This document shows positions 58,501-64,000 of a stretch of DNA of 64,000 nt, one piece after another. This DNA comes from Sabellastarte sp. h YS-2021 (taxonomy: Eukaryota > Annelida > Polychaeta > Sabellida > Sabellidae). Positions within the stretch are counted from its first letter, which is position 1; each line of letters opens with the position of its first letter. The stretch covers positions 88,936,706 to 89,000,705 of the forward strand of contig OZ024934.1 in NCBI GenBank assembly GCA_964017235.1, written 5' to 3'. A model generated the notes under the pieces. That model ran no database searches. It had not been told where the DNA came from and saw nothing but the letters and a program-made list of their open reading frames with translations. Both the position numbers and the translations under genes were made by a program.

Positions 58501-60760
58501 CTTTATATTTTTGTTGCTTTTGCAGATGTAGGTCAATAGCTAAGTGAATAGATAGCTGAGCAAGAGCTACTAAAATGAGTAAATGTCTTTTATCTCTAAA
58601 AGTATTATCGGTAAGCAATTTCTTCTAAATAAGTCATTCACCTACTTTTGGGTGATCTACCACATAGTGAAGTTGCACAACTGTAGCTCTTTGGATAGGT
58701 GAGTAATAGCTACCAAAATGAGTAATTGTCTTTTATCTCTAAAAATATTACACATAGGCAATTTCTTCTAAATAAGTCATTCACCTACTTTTGTGTGATC
58801 TACCACATAGTGAAGTTACAGAACTGTAGCTCTTTGGATAGCTGAGTAATAGCTACTAAAATGAGTAAATGTCTTTTATCTCTAAAAGTATTACAGGTAG
58901 GCAATTTCTTCTAAATAAGTCATTCACGTACTTTTGTGTGATCTACCACATAGTGAAGTTGCAGAACTGTAGCTCTTTGGATAGCTGAGTAATAGCTACT
59001 AAAATGAGTAAATGTCTTTTATCTCTAAAAGTATTACAGGTAGGCAATTTCTTCTAAATAAGTCATTCACCTACTTTTGGGTGATCTATCACATAGTGAA
59101 GTTGCAGAACTGTAGCTCTTTGGATAGCTGAGTAATAGCTACCAAAATGAGCAATTGTCTTTTATCTCTAAAAATATTACACATAGGCAATTTCTTCTAA
59201 ATAAGTCATTCACCTACTTTTGTGTGATCTACCACATGGTGAAGTTGCAGCACTGTAGCTCTTTGGATAGCTGAGTAATAGCTACTAAAATGAGTAAATG
59301 TCTTTTATCTCTAAAAGTATTACAGGTAGGCAATTTCTTCTAAATAAATCATTCACCTACTTTTGGGTGATCTACCACAGAGTGAAGTTGCAGAACTGTA
59401 GCTCTTTGGATAACTGAGTAATAGCTACTAAAATGAGCAAATGTCTTTTATCTCTAAAAGTATTACAGGTAGGCAATTTCTTCTAAATAAGTCATTCACC
59501 TACTTTTGGGTGATCTACCACATAGTGAAGTTGCAGAACTCTAGCTCTTTGGATAGCTGAGTAATAGCTACTAAAATGAGTAAATGTCTTTTATCTCTAA
59601 AAGTATTACAGGTAGGCAATTTCTTCTAAATAAGTCATTCACCTACTTTTGGGTGATCTACCACATAGTGAAGTTGCAGACCTGTAGCTCTTTGGATAGG
59701 TGAGTAATAGCTACCAAAATGAGTAATTGTCTTTTATCTCTAAAAATATTACACATAAGCAATTTCTTCTAAATAAGTCATTCACCTACTTTTGTGTGAT
59801 CTACCACATAGTGAAGTTACAGAACTGTAGCTCTTTGGATAGGTGAGTAATAGCTACCAAAATGAGTAATTGTCTTTTATCTCTAAAAATAATACGCATA
59901 GGCAATTTCTTCTAAATAAGTCATTCACCTACTTTTGTGTGATCTACCACATAGTGAAGTTGCAGAACTGTAGCTCTTTGGATAACTGAGTAATAGCTAC
60001 TAAAATGAGTAAATGTCTTTTATCTCTAAAGTATTACAGGTAGGCAATTTCTTCTAAATAAGTCATTCACCTACTTTTGGGTGATCTACCACAGTGAAGT
60101 TGCAGAACTGTAGCTCTTTGGATAGCTGAGTAATGGCTACTAAAATGAGCAAATGTCTTTTATCTCTAAAAGTATTACAGGTAGGCAATTTCTTCTAAAT
60201 AAGTCATTCACCTACTTTTGGGTGATCTACGACATATTGAAGTTGCAGAACTGTAGCTCTTTGGATAGCTGAATAATAGCTACTAAAATGAGTAAATGTC
60301 TTTTATCTCTAAAAGTATTACAGGTAGGCAATTTCTTCTAAATAAATCATTCACCTACTTTTGGGTGATCTTCCACATAGTGAAGTTGCAGAACTGTAGC
60401 TCTTTGGATAGCTGAGTAATAGCTACTAAAATGGGTAAATGTATTTTATCTCTAAAAGTATTACAGGTAGGCAATTTCTTCTAACTAAGTCATTCACCTA
60501 CTTTTGGGTGATCTACCACATAGTGAAGTTGCAGAACTGTAGCTCTTTGGATGGCAGAGTAATAGCCACTAAAATAAGTAAATATCTTTTATCTCTAAAA
60601 GTGTTACAGATAGACAATTTCTTCTAAATACGTCCTTACCTACTTTGGGTTGATCTACTGCATAATAAAGTTGCAGAACTGTAGCTCTTTGGATGGCAGA
60701 GTAATAGCTACTAAAGTGAGTAAATGCCTTTTGTCTTTAAAAGTATTGCAATCTAACATT
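58501..60760 (+). repeat. Satellite B, 143-bp tandem array, about 15 units
   Basis: CTGTAGCTCTTTGGATA starts at 58681, 58824, 58967 and 59110, then continues at about 143-bp steps to 60679. Units carry GAGTAATAGCTACTAAAATG, CTCTAAAAGTATTACAGGTA and GTCATTCACCTACTTTTGGG. Variants with AAAATATTACACATA are interspersed, hinting at a higher-order order. Confidence 0.9.
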
Positions 60761-61285
60761 AAACTTGTTGTCACTTCTACATGTGCCTCGAGCTCACAAG
60801 AAAATTTATATTCCACTATCTTTAGTACATCTAATTTATGCGGCGGGAGATAAATGCATGCGTCTGAATGCTTGTTTTTTATGTCAGCTGACTTGTCAGT
60901 CAGCTGACATTATGTCATCACTCTGCGGCGTGGGTGTACGCGTCCGCGTGAACAACTTCTTCTCCAAAACTACAAGGCCTAGAGACATGCTGTTTTTTTT
61001 AAAAGATACCTTATCTATCGAGGATGAAAAATTGTTCAAGGCATGCAAATCTGTCTGTTCGTCTGTTTGCTAGAGACATTACAAGGGGGGTACCCCCACC
61101 AAAAGTGTGAAAATTTCAACTTTTTATCACAATTTTCTCCGTGACTATTGCAGGGATTTCTCTCATATCTTGCATATATGTACTAGGCCAGAGGTAGATT
61201 CTCTTGTGTGAGTATGAGACCTGGATCTGTCTTACTTTTTTTTAAATAAATTTTTTTAATAATTTTTAATGCATTAAAATTCATG
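60761..61285. other. Spacer after satellite B, with GGCGGGAGATA tail and a palindrome
   Basis: GCGGCGGGAGATAAATGCAT lies at about 60840-60860, some 80 bp past the array. A double palindrome follows at 60882-60909: TGTCAGCTGAC, a 6-base loop, GTCAGCTGACA. GGGGGGTACCCCC lies near 61085-61098. The 102-codon frame at 60765-61073 resembles nothing known. Confidence 0.55.
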
Positions 61286-62900
61286 AAATCATGCACTAAA
61301 TCACTTATAACTTCAAAAGTGTTGCATTTACAGCATTTTGTGAAAATATGTTGTTCAGCTACTTTTTTCATAGCTACAATATGGTGAGTAAGTTGGGTGT
61401 CTGTCTCAATAGCTAAGTGAGTAATAGCTACTTTTGGGCTTTTCAGTAACTTCCATTATGAGTAAAATCACTTGTAACTTAAAAACTATTGCATTTAGAG
61501 AATTTCGTATAAATATGTTATTCAGCTACTTTTGGGCCAGCTATAACATAGTTAAATTTCAGACCTGTAGCTCATGGCATAGCTGAGTAATAGCTACTTT
61601 TAGGTTATCACTGTTGAGTAAATCGCTTATAACTTGAAAACTATTGCATTTAGAGAATTTCGTATAAATATGTTATTCAGCTACTTTGGGGTCAGCTATA
61701 ACATAGTAAAATTTCAGACCTGTAGCTCATGGCATAGCTGAGTAATAGCTACTTTTAGGTTATCACTATTGAGTAAATCACTTATAACTTGAAAAGTGTT
61801 GCATTTAGAGCATTTTGTTAAAATATGTTATTCAGCTACTTTTTTCATAGCTACAATATGGTGAGTAAGTTGGGTGTCTGTCTCAATAGCTAAGTGAGTA
61901 ATAGCTACTTTTGGGCTTTTCAGTAACTTCCATCATGAGTAAAATCACTTGTAACTTAAAAACTATTGCATTTAGAGAATTTCGTATAAATATGTTATTC
62001 AGCTACTTTTGGGTCAGCTATAACATAGTAAAATTTCAGACCTGTAGCTCATGGCATAGCTGAGTAATAGCTACTTTTAGGTTATCACTGTTGAGTAAAT
62101 TACTTATAACTTCAAAAGTATTACATTTAGAGTATTTTGTTTCAATATGTTATTCACTTATTTCGGAGTCAGCTATAACATAGTGAAGTTCCAGACCTGT
62201 GGCTCATTGCATAGCTGAGTAATAGCTACTTTGAAGTTCTCACTGTTGAGTAAATCAGTTGTAATTGGGAAACTATTGCATTTACAGAAAGTTTGTAAAT
62301 ATGTTATTCAGCTACTTTGGGGTCAGCTATAACATAGTGAAATTACAGACCTGTAGCTCATGGCACAACTGAGCAATAGCTATTTTCAGGTACTGACTGT
62401 TGAGTAAATAACTTGTAACTTGAAAAATATTGCATTTGGAGTATTTTGTTAAAATATGTTATTCAGCTACTTTTGGGTCAGCTATAACATCGTGAAATTA
62501 CAGACTTATAGCTCATGGCATAGCTGAGCAATAGCTATTTTCAGGTTCTCACTATTGAGTAAATCAGTTGTAACTTGAAAACTATTGCATTTACAGTATT
62601 TTGCTTAAATATGTTGTTCACCTAATTTTGGGTCAGCTATAACATGGTAAAAATTCAGACATGTAGCTCATTGCATAGCTGAGTAATAGCTACTTTGAGG
62701 TTATCAGTGTTGAGTAAATCAGTTATAACGTGAAAACTATTACATTTACAGTATTTTGTTTAAATATGTTATTCATATAATTTTTGGTCAGCTATAACAG
62801 AGTGAAATTGCCAGACCTCTATGTCATGGCATAGCTTACCAATATCTACTTTCAGGTTCTCACTGTTGAGTAAATCATTGTATCCACTGGATAGCCGCAG
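61286..62900 (+). repeat. Satellite C, monomer about 150-160 bp
   Basis: CCTGTAGCTCATGGCATAGC and GAGTAATAGCTACTTTTAGG recur at about 61564, 61719 and 62041, with variants to 62800. A distinct variant (GTGAGTAAGTTGGGTGTCTG) occurs at 61384 and 61861, 477 bp apart, suggesting a three-monomer higher-order unit. Confidence 0.82.
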
Positions 62901-62999
62901 TGTGTAGAGAGATTTCACCATTACCGCTCTAACGAAAAAAAATATTATAGCTAGCCTTCTCAAGTTTCCAAGGTATATTAGAGGGTGCACCACAGTATT

Positions 63000-63785
63000 C
63001 TATTGGTAGGCTTTATGTCTAAATTAGGCCTGTGGCTAAATTACTTGCCTACTAAAAATGAGTAATTCTGCATTTTCTCTAAAAGTATTGCAGATAGCAA
63101 ATTTTTCTTAAATAACTCATTCACCTACTTTTGGGAGGGCTTTCACATGCTGAAGTTCCAGACCTGTAGGTAATTACTCACCTACTCAAAATGAGTAAAT
63201 GCGAATTATCTCTAAAAGTATTGCAGATAGCCAATTTTTCTCAAATAACTCATTCACCTACTTTTGGGAGTGCTTTCACTTGGTGAAGTTTCAGACCCGT
63301 AGGTAATTACTCACCTACTCAAAATGAGTAAATGCAAATTATCTCTAAAAGTATTGCAGATAGCCAATTTTTGTCAAATAACTCCTTCACCTACTTTTGG
63401 GAGACCTTTCACTTGGTGAAGTTTCAGACCTGTAGCTAATTATTCACCTACTCAAAATGAGTAAATGCTAATTATTTCTAAAAGTATTGCAGATATCCAA
63501 TTCTTATCAAATAACTCATTCATCTACTTTTGGGAGAGCTTTCACATGGTGAAGTTCCAGACCCGTAGGTAATTACTCACCTACTGAAATTGAGTAAATT
63601 CGAATTATCTCTAAAAGTATTGTAGATAGCCAAGTTTTCTCAAATAACTCATTCGCCTACTTTTGAGAGAGCTTTCACTTGGTGAAGTTTCAGACCCGTA
63701 GCTAATTATTCACCTACTGAAAATGAGTAAATACGAATTATCTCTAGAAGTATTGTAGATAGCCAGTATTTCTCAAATAACTCAT
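63000..63785 (+). repeat. Satellite D, 133-bp array outside the Helentron-like element
   Basis: The same monomer as in 55236-57645 recurs about six times (CTACTCAAAATGAGTAAATG, AAAAGTATTGCAGATAGCCA), with CAGACCCGTAGGTAATTACT where the inner array has CAGACCCATAGCTAATTACT. The array stops abruptly at TCATTAATATGAAAACAACT. Confidence 0.88.
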
Positions 63786-64000
63786 TAATATGAAAACAAC
63801 TTATAGGAAGTCATGGGCTGCAAATCTTTTCATGGTGTCAGATTTGACCTTGGGCCCCTCCTGCTTATTATTGGTCCTAGAGGTTTGCAATGTGAAAACG
63901 ACTTATAGGAAATCATGGGCTGCGAATCTTTTGATGTGGTCAGACTTCACCTTGGGACCCTGCTACAGGGTCAAATAAGGGTAGCCAAACTTAAAAGTGC
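63786..64000 (+). repeat. Minisatellite related to 3190-4340, running off the window
   Basis: A TGAAAACAACTTATAGGAAG / TGAAAACGACTTATAGGAAA pair, each followed by ATCATGGGCTGC-like sequence and a TTGACCTTGGG/TTCACCTTGGG stretch, resembles the 145-bp units near 3210-4250 (TGAAAACAACCTATAGGAAA). It begins abruptly inside a satellite D unit. Confidence 0.6.

Noticed and set aside
55236..60760. CRISPR-like regular repeats
   Set aside because: The whole 133- or 143-bp unit repeats with no unique spacers, and the setting is an animal genome. These are satellites.

Overview
This is an animal nuclear window, AT-rich and made almost entirely of transposable elements and satellite DNA. I see no convincing host gene: no exon chain, tRNA gene, or bacterial-style operon. 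The mix points to a marine mollusc, probably a bivalve. It has CR1/L2-type and L1/Tx1-type LINEs, a tRNA-derived SINE, a transposon whose protein starts like the N-terminus of RAG1 (such elements, 'N-RAG-TP', were described from Aplysia), and hairpin-ended elements with tandem-repeat cores that resemble the oyster 'pearl' type. The host assignment is an inference. Starts were re-examined because several open frames begin at GTG or TTG rather than ATG.

Layout. 1-1929: no feature seen. 1930-11139: a tandem segmental duplication of about 4.5-4.6 kb (two copies and the start of a third), with a minisatellite inside and a local inversion in copy 2. 11140-29450: a nest of insertions. A CR1/L2-like LINE ('LINE A') is cut after 12516 and resumes in frame at 29078. 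The 16.6 kb between the two halves holds an 11.13-kb Polinton/Maverick-like element (12551-23680) and two copies of a second CR1/L2-like LINE ('LINE B') placed head to head (23932-29077). 29450-38260: a 5S-rRNA-like SINE on the minus strand, short palindromes, a hairpin-ended tandem-repeat element (30288-31240), a degraded L1/Tx1-like LINE on the minus strand and a hAT-like remnant. 38267-46829: two elements of one RAG1-N-terminus-like DNA transposon family, a 1.57-kb internally deleted copy carrying a SINE, and a 6.34-kb copy with transposase, TIRs and a 9-bp target duplication. 47-50.3 kb: three short elements flanked by TA, and palindromes. 52.4-64 kb: related satellite arrays (monomers of about 133, 143, 155 and 160 bp) interrupted by a 4.8-kb Helentron-like, tandem-repeat-bearing element.

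The best candidate for something new is the 11.13-kb element at 12551-23680. It has 5'-AG...CT-3' ends, a 6-bp target duplication (AGTGTA) and very long inverted repeats (3.2 and 4.8 kb, about 72 percent of its length). Its only sizeable gene is an intact 551-residue protein that joins a C2H2 finger, a P-loop ATPase resembling viral DNA-packaging ATPases, a C2HC finger and an acidic tail. I see no integrase, polymerase, protease or capsid gene. Its arms repeat a fixed module: direct-repeat hexamers, then TGACGTCA, exactly 16 bp, then CACGTG. The RAG1-N-like transposon is the second main item. It looks complete apart from one in-frame TGA.
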